DNA from: Okapia johnstoni
Lineage: Eukaryota > Chordata > Mammalia > Artiodactyla > Giraffidae
Length of the DNA stretch: 64,000 nt
Assembly: GCA_024291935.2 (NCBI GenBank)
Contig: CM044306.1
Coordinates: 25,007,501 to 25,071,500, forward strand
Direction: 5' to 3'
Position numbers and translations under genes: made by a program. Shown here piece by piece: positions 11,239 to 23,900 of the stretch. The notes beneath the pieces were generated by a model that was not told the DNA's origin, searched no databases, and worked only from the letters and a program-made list of their open reading frames with translations. Positions within the stretch are counted from its first letter, which is position 1, and every line of letters starts with the position of its first letter.

Positions 11239-12640
11239 ATGCAAAGCCCATGTTCTCTTTATTCAAGATCCCAGTCTAGGAACGAGACACTCTTGTGGAC
11301 ACTACCCTCTTTTAGATACCCTCTGGGGTGAGCTGGGGCTTCCAGCTCACACCAGCGCCCAATACATTCTGATTCAGCACAAACTGCTTTCTTCAACAAA
11401 TAACTCCCTGAGGTGTGTATGGGAAACCCTCCTTGCACTCTCCCATGGGGAATTCTGGGAAGCATGACATCAGGATGTCTCCAGGCCCCTCTTATACCAC
11501 CTTTCAAAACTGAACCTTGCAAAATTAGACAGCTCCCCCATTTACACTCCTACAACTCTATACTCCTACACACACACACATACACACACCATACTCACGT
11601 ACATTCAAACCAGGTAAGTACTACAAGGTGGAGATGAACTTGTTCTCTGGACACCCCGTGGGCTCTAACTCTTGCAGGTCATTCCGTCCTCCCCCAACTT
11701 CCCAATTCCCAGAGGAAGAACACCAGTAGCATTTGTCCCTTCCCTAGGAGAAAGGGGGGCAGTGAACTCTAAATTCCCTGGGACCCAGGGTAAGGAGAAA
11801 GAGAAATAAAGTGTGCACCAGTCCTGAAGAGGGAATGGAGAGCAGGACAGAGTCGGACAGGTTGGTGGAGTGTTAGTCCATAGAGCTGCAGAGAGGAGGA
11901 AGAAAGAGCAAGAAAGAAATGAGCCAGAGAGCAGCAGCAGCAGCAGGGGCAGGGGAAGCAGGAGAGACCGGGCTCCAGCAGCCCTGAGTGAGGCCCTGGG
12001 GAGGGGTGGAGAAAGCTGCCAGGAGAGGGGCAGCCCCCAGTGGAACAGGAAGGAGGAAAGGGGCCCTGGAAGAGGAGAAGGAACCCAAGAGAGAAGTGCA
12101 ACTGGAAAAGCCTGAAGAGGGTTGGTTGGGAGAGGAGGCTAGGGCTCGGGTGGCAGTGTGGAGCTAGAGAAAGTGGTGACCCCCTCCCACGAAGCCCAAG
12201 CTGGGGGCATCTGGCAAGAGTCCATCCGTCCCCTCACAAGCACTGCTGGAAATGGGGTGGGGTGGAGAACAGGGTACATTCTGCACCCCAGGGACCCTAT
12301 CCCCGAATCAGAGCCAGTGGCTACTTCTGTTCAATCCATCAGTCTAACTCCTCACCAGGCAAGAAGGAGTTAAGCTTCACCCCTCCCCCAACACCAGTTT
12401 GTTTTTTTAAATTAATTTCTCCAGGCGGCGGGCTGAGGGAGAGGATTAGGGACACAGATCCTATCTCCACCCCCTCCCCTAGCAGCCCAGCACCCTACCT
12501 CCGTGCAGCTCCCCCAAGGGACAGCGGAAGAAAGGTCCTTGTCTCTTGGCCCCATCCAACCCCACTAGGGTTTCCACCACGAGCCCGAGTGACCCCGCGT
12601 CCTCGTCCACGTTAGGGATCTTGGGGTCCCAATCCCTTAC

Positions 12641-12900
12641 CTCCAGCATCTGTCATCTTCAGCGTCTGGGGCCTCGGAAACCCCTCAGGCCCATGGTGCT
12701 TGGGGTGGGGACCAGGTGGGAGAGGGGCAGGGGGGTGGCGGCTGTCACCCCGGCCGCGGAGGGCTCCGGGCAGGCTCCATCCGCTCCATCCCAGGAATAG
12801 GGGTAGGGGTCAGAAAGGGGGGTCCTGGAGCCGGAGGAAACGTGGCGGGGTGGGTATTTCAGACAGAGAAGGTTCGCAGGAAGCAGGAGGCGAGGCGGGC
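12641..12900 (-). promoter_or_regulatory. SAMD14: SAMD14 5'-UTR exon (3' end firm, 5' end unknown) with upstream ATG
   Basis: A consensus donor (GTAAGG) sits at 12640-12639 on the minus strand in CpG-rich sequence. The exon upstream of it ends ATGACAGATGCTGGAG, with the ATG at 12656-12654. Joined to the acceptor at 8963 it would supply the 5' leader of SAMD14. The transcription start cannot be read from the sequence; the upper limit given is a guess. If transcribed, the upstream ATG opens a short frame that overlaps the main start codon (see findings). Confidence 0.55.
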
Positions 12901-12949
12901 GGGGCAGGACCAGGAGACCTGACGGGGAGGATGCTCCGTGCGTGTATGC

Positions 12950-12951
<2 letters not shown>

Positions 12952-12994
<43 letters not shown>

Positions 12995-13005
12995 TGAGAG
13001 AGAGA

Positions 13006-13047
<42 letters not shown>

Positions 13048-13076
13048 GAGGGGGGGAGAGAGAGAGAGAGAAGGAG
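12952..13076. repeat. Compound (TG)n(GA)n microsatellite
   Basis: About 20 TG units (12952-12992) are followed by roughly 80 bp of GA-rich repeats (12996-13076) with GGA interruptions. It lies about 300 bp upstream of the SAMD14 5'-UTR donor, within the promoter CpG block. Confidence 0.95.
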
Positions 13077-13330
13077 AGGAACCACCTCTCTCCCTGCCAG
13101 GCCCGGCTGGACGCGGGGGTCCCCCGTCCGGCAAGCAGATACTCGTAGCGTCGCTTCTGCGCGGATCCGAGGGGGTCCCCAGGAAAGAGGCAACGCGGGG
13201 GGCGCGTGGCGGCGAGGCGGGAGACAAAGAACGGGTGGAGGGAGGGAGAGTGGAAGGGAGGGGCGGAGGCTGCGGGAGCACGGGGGAAGGAGGAGGCGCC
13301 CGGGTGACGGGATTCTAATTGCCGCTACTC

Positions 13331-16300
13331 CGCGGCCAGTGGGAGTCGGGCGGGTGTGAGCGGCCAGACAGGCGGCCCCATCTTAGGACCCACGGGGCTT
13401 CTGCCTCCTCTGCAAGGCCTGTGAGGGCTCCTGATCCATTCAACGGACGACCACAGAGCAACTGGGCGCGCTGAAGCGGGAGGGGACCGTGAGGAACAGA
13501 ATCGACCTGGTCCTGGCCATCGTGGCTCACAGCATTGTCAGGGGGACAGAGAGGCCCTCAGGAGAGCGGGCCCGTGAGCCTGGGTTCACAGAGGACACTT
13601 CAGCGTGGGGAGAGCCCACCCAGGGAGCCCCTCCTTGTCTGTGGGTGGCTGAGGAGGTGGGGCAGGGGCTGTGTGTGGAAGAAGGACTGCTGAGGAGGTG
13701 ATGCGTTGGCTACTAATGCAGGCCAGGCTCGGGTAGAAGTGCTAGTGGCTAGTGGGGGGAGGGAGGAAAGGGGAGGAAGACAAAGGATGCATGGGGTGGG
13801 GAGATTGCACCTTATCCTACCAGCCATAGTGGGAAAAGCAAGAGGAGTGAGGGGCTCCAATCTGCTTTTTAGGAAGAACACCTTGGTTCCTTTGGAGAAG
13901 GCAGCCTGAAGGCTGTGGCACGCCTCATGAGGCTGTTGAGTTGATGGTGGTGGGCACGAAGAGCAAAGATCACGATGAGAACCATTAAGGATATAGAACT
14001 GAGAGAACTATTAAGGATATAGAACTGAAGAAACTAACAGGGTTTGGGGACTGGCTGGCCACTGAGGGAGGAGGGTCTAGATGACTGCAGGTCTTGGCTT
14101 GAGGCCCTGGATGTAGAGGGGGGTGGGGGTGAATGAGATCAGACTTGGACCTGGTGACCTGGAGGTGGTGGTAAGCCAGCCAGGGGAGACAAAAATCAAC
14201 TAGCTACTGTACTGAGCTGGCTTGGCGGTGTGTGTGTGTGTGTGTGTGTGCGTGCTCTAGGCACTATACTAAGCACTTTTCTCAGATTATCAATGTCACC
14301 CTCATGATACACCCATGAGGTGGGTGTTTCTATTGCCCCCTTTGTTTGTTCAAGAGCAGGTGGTAAGGTTGGACAAGTGGGTCCAGAGCTCAGGGGAGAG
14401 GTTGCACTCCTCTATCCCTCAGTCTGGAGGGGTAGAGTTGCCTGATGGTATGCTAGAGTCGCTGCAGTCCCAGGTCTCTGAGGAGTTGTGGAAGGTGGCA
14501 TGTTGGGCCCAGATGGTCTTGTGACCGTAGGTGAGGATGATAAAATTTAGGGGGTAAGATCCAAGGAGATCTATGGGAGTTTGGGTATCTCTTGAGTGTC
14601 TTCAGAATCTGCTGGCAGCTGTAGGTTGCTGGCTAGATTGTGGAGATCAGGGGAGGTCCTACTGGGGCTGTCTGGGGTCTTTAAAGAGAAAATGGTTCGC
14701 AGGCATTTGGTGAGATCTGGGTGGTAGGCTGGAGTAGGGGATTGATTATATCGCCCCCATAGGGAATGGGGAGATGATGGGTATGTAAAGTCAGGGCTGG
14801 GGCAGGTTCTATGGGAGGGTGCCTATAAGCCATAGGACCCCCAGATGAAATCCCCTTCATCTGATTTCCCTCCCTGTGACAAGTGTTGGGCTGTGGCAAA
14901 CCTGCTCAAGCTCCTAGGAATTGGGAAGGGGGCAGGGCTGGACTGGGGTACCGCCTCACATAGGCTTGCCCATGGCCACTTGACATGTCTCACAGGTGAG
15001 TCATACCTCAGGCCTGAGGAACCTTGCAAAGCTATAGCCACCATCCCCAGCCACACACTATACTTAGATTTGGGGAGCTACTTTCTGAAAGTGTTCCACC
15101 TTTTGGAATGTACAGTGTGCAAGCCCCTCACCTAATACACAGGACAGACAGGCGTAGGACCCCACCCTGGATGCCCAGCTCTGATCAGATCAGATCAACA
15201 GAAGCCTTCATCACAACTCCCATGTCTGCCTCACAACCCAGGGAGGTCCAGCCACTTCACTTCTTGGATTTGGCTAGGTTGCCTGAGCAGGGCCTAAGTC
15301 ACCTAAGTCTGGAGATATGACCAGTGACCTTGTGGTTTGGTGGTTTCTGATTCCGGGATTCAGCCACCTGAAACTGTCTTCCCTAAAGTGCTCCAAGGAA
15401 GATCCACTTGTAAGAGAAGATGGCTCTCATGAAGATGCATGACCACCATCTCCAGGTTGCCAGGTGATTCTCCAGTGAGTGCCAGAACTGGACTGTTCTA
15501 TATGGCCCGGAGGTGTAGAACTAGGATTTTTGAGAGGGAGTTATCGGAAGCCAGAATTTGGCTTGACATAGAGACTTGTGTGACAGAGCCATCCAGAAGG
15601 GAGTGGCCAACACAGTAACTGACTACAACTGGGAGTTCTGGTTGAGGTCACTCGTCTCAGGTTTATCAGGAACCCACTAAAGTGATCCTGAAGTGTCCTA
15701 ATTTGGGGACTTCCATTCTTTACGGGAGAAAGGACTGTGAGAATCCTTTTGGGGGCCAGGCCACTGAACACAAGTGCCTTGTGGTTGTTTTCTCACATAT
15801 AGCACACAGCTTCCCATAGCAAGGAAAAGCTGGTGTTGAGGGTGGCCCCCCCTGCTCTCATCTCTCTCTGGGACTTGTCTTTGGAACCCTGGCATCCAGA
15901 CTCCCAGACCCATTGGTATTAGAACTGGTGAGTTAGCAACCAGAGCTACTGGCAGTATAGAAGGCTAGGACTACTTAAGTTCTCTCTGGCCACCCACAGA
16001 GGGATTCTCTAGGACCCTGGGCACCAAACTGCTCTGACATATCATTTCCCATCCCCAGCTACCACCTCACCTTTAACCCTTCCTGTACCTTCTACAGGGT
16101 ACCTAGTGGGAGAGTAGGGGCTGGGTATCTCCATTACTGTATCTAACCCATCCTCTGAATTCCACTGGAGGCCTTGCAAAAAAGAACTGAAAGTGATGAG
16201 CCTAAGGAACGCTCTAGAAATCCCAGCCCTGCCCAGAAAGGATGGGAGCGGGGGGGGGGGGGGGTGGCAAACGGAGTTCGTCGCAAGAACAAGGGTTCTC

Positions 16301-16440
16301 GGCATAAATCTCCTCAGGGTCAGAGGTAGCACTGGCAGACCACTTGACTCAGACTGGCATCCCTCACCCCCTCCCGCGAATCAAGAAACCAGGCGGCAAA
16401 GCTCTGGGGACTGCTTTTATGGGGATGACCTGACAGAGGG
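13331..16440. other. Intergenic spacer between PPP1R9B 3' end and SAMD14 promoter
   Basis: I see no spliced coding segment here. It holds a (TG)n near 14228-14252, a reverse MIR at about 14255-14345, and otherwise unique G-rich sequence. A poly-G run is at about 16248-16263. Open frames are short and show no family similarity I recognise. Confidence 0.6.
14255..14345 (-). repeat. MIR SINE fragment, reverse orientation
   Basis: 'aggcactatactaagcacttttctcagattatcaatgtcaccctcatgatacacccatgaggtggg' is antisense MIR 3' sequence. Confidence 0.6.
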
Positions 16441-16465
16441 CATGATCCGTACAAAACCGGGAACA

Positions 16466-17968
16466 ATACATACATATATATATTATATACAGAGACGCAG
16501 TCCTGCAAAAGGCGGGGCTCGGGTGGCCCTCGGTGGAGAAACCGGAAGCCTCCCCAACAGCCCTGCCCCTGGCCCCGCCCCCTCCACCTGCTGAGGCCGA
16601 GATGTGAATTGCACGGGCCCAGGCACTGAGACAGCCAGCTCTTTCACGGGGGTAGGCGCACGTCTGGGGGCAGGAAGAGATTGCTGAGAAATACTGATCG
16701 ATGGCATGGCCTATTTACAGGGGAAGAGGGAAAGCCAAAACGGATGGTACAGGGGTTGTTTTTTTTTAAAAAAAGAACAAAAACCCAGGCTGAGGCAGAG
16801 GCATGAGGAAGAGGCAAAAATGAGATGGTTTCTGAAAGGGGAGGGGACCTGGGGTAGGGGTCTCACCTCCCTTGGTCCAAGCCCCGATTTGGGGTTAAAG
16901 TGGGGAAACAGAGTCGATTTCACTTACAAAGCAGGCTGCCAGCAGCGCAGCCCTGGTCTCCAAAAAGAAGAAAAGTAGTAAAATTTTGCCCTCCAGTCAA
17001 AACACTGGAAAACTGTGGGTGTGGGTGGGGTGAGGCTGAATCTCTGTGATGTTAGTACAAGGCTTCCAGGTGTGGCCCTGCATAGGGCAGGACGGGACTT
17101 GGTTCTCCAGTAAGAAATGTTTCCCTTGCCTAAAACCAGGCCCGCTAAACTGACCTCTTCTCTTCCCTTGCACTGCCAGGCTTGGCCAGGACACCTGGAC
17201 CCCAAAGAGGCCGCAGAACGGTTCCAGGAGGAGGTTATGGCTATTTGGCACCTGGGGGAGGGGAGGCACGAGGAGAAATTGAGGGTTGCTGCCCCAGGAG
17301 AAGAGGGAGCTGGACACCACATGTCCTGGACTCGCCCCTTTTCATGAAGGATACATGAGAAATCAGTACAGGGTCAGGCCCAGCCTCCAGGCTCTGAGTG
17401 GACTCTATCCCTCCCAGGAGGGTGGACAAGGATTGGAGGAGGTGTGGAGACAACCCTTCCCAGCAGGAGGATAAGAATGCAACAGAACAGCACAATGATA
17501 GGGGAGGGGGGAAGGGCCAAGACAGTAGAATCTCAAGTCAAGAGGCCCAGGGACCACCTAGGAGCTCCATGATCAGGAGGCAGCCTCCAGGTGGTGAGAT
17601 GCTGGGAGAGCCCCCAGCCCCGTTCCAGTCCAAAGACAAAGGCTGGAGGTTGTAAAGTCTGGCAGTTTGGTCTGCAGGTCCTTGTGTCCATCCACCACCC
17701 AGGCCAGCCCTTGGCATTCCACGGCCTCTGTGCCTCAGCCCCATGGGCAAGGAGGCCATCCTTCCAGCCACCTGTCTGCCTGGGCCACCTTAAGGGGCCT
17801 GTATGATGTGGGCCCTCTGGTCCCTGAAGCTGGGTGAGGTGGGTTGAGGCATGGGGGAGTCGGGGCACCTGTCCCCAGGCTGATAGGGGGCGGGGTCAAG
17901 TATTAAGGACAGGGGAGGGAGGACAATGGGAGGGGATTAATTATTGTCCGGTTAAGGAATGATTCCTG
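16466..17968 (-). other. PPP1R9B: PPP1R9B 3' UTR (end uncertain)
   Basis: Unique sequence follows the stop codon. No canonical AATAAA appears on the minus strand. The AT-rich patch TATATAATATATATATG at about 16471-16490 contains the variant signal AATATA and is my best guess for the 3' end. Confidence 0.4.
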
Positions 17969-20900
17969 TTAAGTAGAATTGGAATTCCTCAGTGTTTGCA
18001 GATTTCCTTCCAGTTCTGAGATCTGAAAAAAAGGGGGAGAAGGCGTCAGAACTGGGCACTGGACTCGGCCCCTGCCCCGCCTGCCCCCCTGCTGGGGACA
18101 TTACCCTGAGCTCCCAGCCATGACTCCTCTCCCTCCAGGATCCACAGGGTGACTGACCTGCTGCTCCTGCCTGCCCCTGGGGCACCCCGGGCCTACCTTG
18201 TCCAGGAGCTTGTCCATCTCCTCCTTCCTCGCCAGCTCTGACTCCTCCAGAACCCGGCGCTGTGCTGTCTCCTTTTTCAGAAACTCAATCTCCCTGGGGA
18301 TCAGTGGGAGACAGACAGTGGGTAAGGGTGTGTGGTCTAGCTTCCATTCAGAGAGTCTCAGGGTCTTCAGCCCTGTCCCTGGCTCCACCTGGGCAGCTCT
18401 TGCTCCCTCCTTGTTCTCAGGTCTGGACATCCCCAGTCTTCCCAAAGCCTCTGGGGCCTTGCTTGTTGGGTCTGGCACCCAGTCATTATGAACCCAGGCC
18501 CCCCCCCCCACAGGACCCTCCAACTTCTGTGATCCTGGCCCCCCTACTTGGCTGGGGTGGGGAGGGAAGGCCACCACAGGCCTCTCCATCCTCCTGAGGT
18601 CCAGAGCTCCCAGCCCCCACACCTACTTCTGCTGGTAGTCTTTGATGAGGCGCTTGGCCTTGCTGTATTTGCGCTCCAAGGCCTGGTACTGGGCCTGGGT
18701 CTCCCGCAGGTGCTCGTCCACAGCCTGGCACAGGCTCTGGGCCTCACCCCAGTAGCCCTCAAGTTTTTCCATGCGCTCCTTGTTCTCCTCCACGCTCTGC
18801 TCAAGCTGGGCCTTCTCTACCCGCCACCGCCCCTTCTCCTGCTCCAGGCTCTGCAGCTGAGAGGAAGGAACAGCCCTGGATTGGTGGGGACGATCGTTTC
18901 TGGATGATTCCTTCAGATATGGAGCCCACTGCCCCCCAACTACTGACTCTCCTTGGCTGAGTCTGACAACAAACCCAGAGAGGGAGGAGGTAGGACCCCA
19001 TCTGTCCCAGCCAGGAGCCCTGACACGCGCTACACTCCTAGAAGGCAGGCCGCCCAGGTTCATCACTGACTATCTCCATGACTTGGGGTAAGGCCACTTT
19101 TGTCTTAAGCTGTACTCCTCCCATTTGTAAAGTGGGACTGATTCCTGCCTTGCCAAGCTCACAAAGGCTAGAGTGTGATGGTAGAGGGGTGAGAACAGGG
19201 CACCATCGCTCTCTGTTCCCTCTCTGTAGCCCTGGCTTCTGTGGCTTCCTAGATAGTCCTGGCTGCTCTGCCAGCACCCCTGCCACCTCAGTGCAGACTT
19301 CTAGCCCCACAGCCCAGTCATAGGGCCTCTGTTCCCTCTGTACTCACCTTCTTCACCACCTCTGTGCACTGAGCCCCAAGTCTCCAGCCCAACTTTATTT
19401 CCGGCTCCTCAGAGGCACCCTGCCCCAAACTTGGCCCCACCCACACAAACTTATTCCTCCTTTTCTGACTAGCCCACCTCCGTCCAAAGGTGCCATCATC
19501 TCACTGCCACCCCAGTGCTGAGCTTCAAGCCCCTGACTGCCCCTCCAACCTTGCTGGCTGCAAACACCCCTTGCCCTCTGTCCCAGCCACACAGGCCTTC
19601 CTGCACATCCGTGGACCTGCTACATTCCCTCTTGCTGCAGGGCCTTCGCCTCACCGTTCCCTGTGCCTGGAATGCTCCCATCTACCCTCCCACTGTCTCA
19701 TCATTTCCCACTAGCTCAGCCTTCAGCTGAGCTCAGTGTATCGCTTCCCCAGAAGTCTCCTGTGATTCTGACAGCACAGCCCCTCACACATCCCAGCTTT
19801 ATCAGGTTCCACCAGCTCTAGGAGTTCAGTGACCCAGTCCTCTCCTATAAAGCCTGTGTCAGCTTCTATGTACAAATGTTGGTGTGCAGACTCTAAGCCA
19901 CACAGGGCAAGGATCAAGTCTGCTTTTGCCCATTACATGAACTGGATGGTGCTGCACACCTAGAAAACAAAATGAAAGCTGCTCAGTCGTGTCTGACTCT
20001 TTGCGACCCCACGGACTGTAGCCTGCCAGGCTCCTTTGTCCATGGAATTCTCCAGGCAAGAATACTAGAGTGGGTAGCCATTCCCTTCTCCAGGGGATCT
20101 TCCCAACCCAGAGATTGAACCCAGGTCTCCCACACTACAGGCAGATTCTTTTACCATCTGAGCCACCAGGGAAGCCCAAAGGTGTTTATAAATTGGAAGA
20201 CCTTTGACTTGTTCTTCCCCTTCATGCTCTGCACCTCTTCTAAGAACATGAACTGTCACCTCGACCTGGGAAATGCAACTCGAATCCGTCCTTCCTATAC
20301 ATACCCTCTGCCTGTGCCCTGGGTAGCCCTGCCCATACCTGCCAGGGCACCACTTGGGCCTCTAACTGGTTGACCAGTCTCTAAGTCCTGCTCACCCTCA
20401 TGCCTCCCACTTTGGGGGTAGTGACCTTCCTCCTCATAGTCTCATATGGCCACAGGATCCAGGCTGGAGTCCTCAGTGGGGAGTCAGGATACTGCTACAG
20501 CTCATCCTGGCAATCCAGCTCTACCTCCCACTACCCCCCGGGAATGGCCGCCAGAGCTTGCAGGTCTCTTTCCAAAGCCAGCCTCCAAGCTCACGTTTGT
20601 CTCCCTGCCAGGAATGCCCTTCCTCTGCCTCAGTCACCTAAACCCTGTCTTCCCTCTGAGGCTCAGCTTCACACTCTCCTGTCTCCAGGCATGTTGGTCT
20701 AAGCGCACATATGGAATGTACCCATGTGTACCTGGGTGCACAACATCTGCAAAACCCCTGTGTGCCTCTGCCTCTCCCTGCCACACTGGAAGTCCTATGG
20801 GAATCGGGACTCCTAATGTCCAGGCCCAGTAGGGGCCCAGTGCAGACTGTGTATCAGAAGTCTGTATATCTATGCCTGTAAGGGTGTTGGCACCCAGTGT

Positions 20901-23900
20901 GCTTGTGTGGGTGTCTGTACATGGCATCTCTGTGAGAATGTACATGTTCCATGCAACGTCCTATATCTCACAGTAGACAGACACACAAGCAGACGGACAC
21001 AAAGTTCTTGCTTGTGAAGCATAGGTCCATTGTCCTCATGTTATGTCTAAGCAGAGTGGGTGTCTCTAGGTGTCTGGGTAGGTGGGTCTGTGGGTACCAT
21101 GTACCTGGGATCTGAGCTCGTGTTTGGATCTCTGAGTGGTTCGCATTTGGGCTAGGCTAAATGCTAGGCTTGTATGTAGAGGACATGTGTGGGACTGTGT
21201 GAACGTGAAGACATCCATGTTCAGCTATTCGAGGGCTGACAACTAATAGCTCAACTTTTTATTAAGCAACTATTATGTGTCAGACACTGTACTAAAGACT
21301 TTACATGTATTATTCTATTTTATCCTCACAATGGTCCTATGGTCCTGGCACTATTATCAAACCATTTTATGGAGAATGAGGCCCAGAGCAGCAAGTGAGT
21401 GGTAGAGAGATGGTCTAGAGCTTGAGCTCTTAACACTACCCTCCCTTACTTCAGAGCAGCTTGTTTTCCATGCACCTGTGGGTGGTGGACAAGGGTCAGC
21501 ATGTGCAGCTGTGAGGGTGGAAGACTGTCCCCCATGCCCTCGGCCTCCCCCACTTCCCACCACTCTTACCTTTCTCTTTAGCTGCTGGATCTCTGCCTCA
21601 GTCACAGCGTGCTTAATCTGGAGCTGTGGGGGCGAGGGCACAGACACTCAGCTCTGGCTGGGGCAGGCAGTGCTGCAGCACTAAATACTAGCCTGCCCTT
21701 GCCCTCCACCAACCCAGGGACACCTCTGCGCACCTCCTTGAACTTGTGCACCAGCTTCTCGGGCTCCATGTCCACAGGGGACAGGGCATCCTCATTCTCT
21801 GCCAGCTCGAACACCTCGATGGCCATCTCACCCCCTGGGAACGTGGGGCTCAGCTCCTCATCCTCGTCGGTGGCATACTCTCCCGTCTGTGAAGGGAGAC
21901 AGGAGGCTGTGCTCCCTGCCCGCGCTAGCCTCCCGCAGCCCTGATGACTAGGGCTGAGACCGGCAGTGGTCGGTCCATGGCAGACTGGGAGCGATGCCCT
22001 CCTCCATCAGCCAGGGGCCCACACTAGGGGCATGGTTTGTGACTTCCGGAGAGTCTCCTGAAGGCAGGAGCTATCCCCTAAAAGACTAAGACCCCTGAAG
22101 AAACAGACTTTGCTTTCCCCTCCTCACACAGCAGGTCCCCTGAGGTCTAGAGCTGTCTCCTTCCTCAGACTAGTTCCCCTCATAGTGGGGGCTCTTAGAG
22201 GGAACTATGTTTTCTTTGTAGGACCAGTAAAGCTTTCTGAAGATAGAGGGTGTGACTCCTCCATCAGACTAGAGATTCTTTAAGGGAAGGATCTGCATTG
22301 CCTCTCAGATTAGGGGCTCCCCCAGTATAGGAGTGGCGCTCTGGGGTTCTTCACAAGGCCTGGGAAAGTGGCAGAGGACAGCTGTAATGCTCCATCAGGC
22401 CACCAGGGGACGATGACGCTCCCAGCCAAGTGGAGTCCCTACCTCCTCGTCATCCTCGCCGTACTGGGCGTATCTCTGCTCCATCATCTCCCGCTGCCAT
22501 CGCTCCTGTTCCAGGGTCTGCTGAATTAGCTGGGCCACCTCACTCTGCTCACCGGGCCGCTCCCGGCCGATCATAAACCTGCAGGGGCACCAGCATTGTC
22601 TCCTTTTTCTCTGTCCTTAGCTGGAAATGCCACCATCCTCCCCGTTGGTACTGCCCTCTCAATACCCAGGTCCTCCCAGGGGAGATGAAATGAGAGGGCT
22701 GAGTCTAGAGACTGAAGAGTGTTAATAATGAATGGGGGAACAGGGGGCCCTTACTGGGTTTCTTTCCCAGGAGTAGCAGAGACTCATTAGTCCTCCTGGC
22801 CAGTTCGGGGGATGGGGAGATGTCAGCCAAACTTCAGGCTAGGCTGCAGGGGACATGAGGTCAGGAGGTGCCAGTGTAGGAGCTCTATCCTCACCACGTG
22901 GGAGAAAATGAGGCAGGGGACTGGCAAAGCTGACCCTGGAGCTGTGGAGAGGTGTCTTGTATGCTCTCCAAGTCCTTGAGCTTCAGGAAGGGGCGGGATG
23001 ATGGTGACTGGAGATTAGGATGGAAAGGAAATCGTGGAACTTCCAGGCACCAGCCCCTCCTCTCCGTGGCCACCCACATCCTGTTCCTCTCCACCACCCT
23101 TTCCTGGGGGCAGTGCCCCTTTTGGAGGGGGCAGGGAGTGGTCCCTGAATGTTATGCCAGAGATGAACATAGGGAGCTTCTAAACCAACCTCCTTAATTG
23201 GGAGACCCAAGGAGGAGAGTGCTCACAGACTATACCAGGCTAAGTGGAGGGAGGGATAAACCCCAATCTGGATGGCATCCTCCCTGCACATCTTGGGATC
23301 TTCAATGAATGAGTCAGGACAGACAGGGGGAAAGAAGAAGACCAAGAGGACAGTTTGGATGCATGGTGGACAACAGGCCTGAAGCCTGAGTGCTGGTGGC
23401 CAGCAGCGGTCAGGGGCTGGAGATGTGAAGGGAGACGGGGCAAGGGATAAGTACACAGCAATTCCTTTCCACAGTGGAAACTTCTCTGTAAGTTGGGCCA
23501 CAGAGGATCTTAACTGGGTGTGGGCAGGTGGGCAAAGTGGCCAGAAGAGGGCTGAGCCTCCTGTCTGCTCCCACTCCCCACCGCCCCCACCCTCCTGGGC
23601 CTCACCGCACGCGGCCCTTGGTATTCCGGAGCACGGAGGCTGCAAAGCTCTGGGTCACTCCTACCAGACTCGTTCCATCCACCTCTACCAGGAGATCATT
23701 CACCTGGATCCTGGGGACGGGCAAGGGGAAGGCAGGTGACATTGGTTAGGGGATCCCGAGGGGAACTGTGGAGCTGGGGTAGACACGGCCCCCTTCCCAT
23801 CAGAAACTCAAGGCTCAGTCCCCACAGGAACCTGGTACTTTGTCTACTTGCATAAGATGCATGAGGCCGGAGGATCAGGTATCAGCCAGGCCCATGGGCA

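Larger units (their letters stand above)
12550..13330 (-). promoter_or_regulatory. SAMD14: CpG-rich SAMD14 promoter region
   Basis: GC-rich, CpG-dense sequence surrounds the 5'-UTR exon, dense around 12560-12620 and 13115-13330. It is interrupted by a TG/GA compound microsatellite. This is the only CpG-rich block between the two minus-strand genes, so it is the likely SAMD14 promoter. No TATA box is evident. Confidence 0.6.

Noticed and set aside
8963..12640. Possible haematopoietic E-box/GATA composite enhancer in the first SAMD14 intron
   Set aside because: Such an element is reported for Samd14 in mouse. I looked for CATCTG, an 8-base spacer and AGATAA on both strands and found no exact match; loose GATA and E-box hits (near 9991 and 10193) lack the required spacing.
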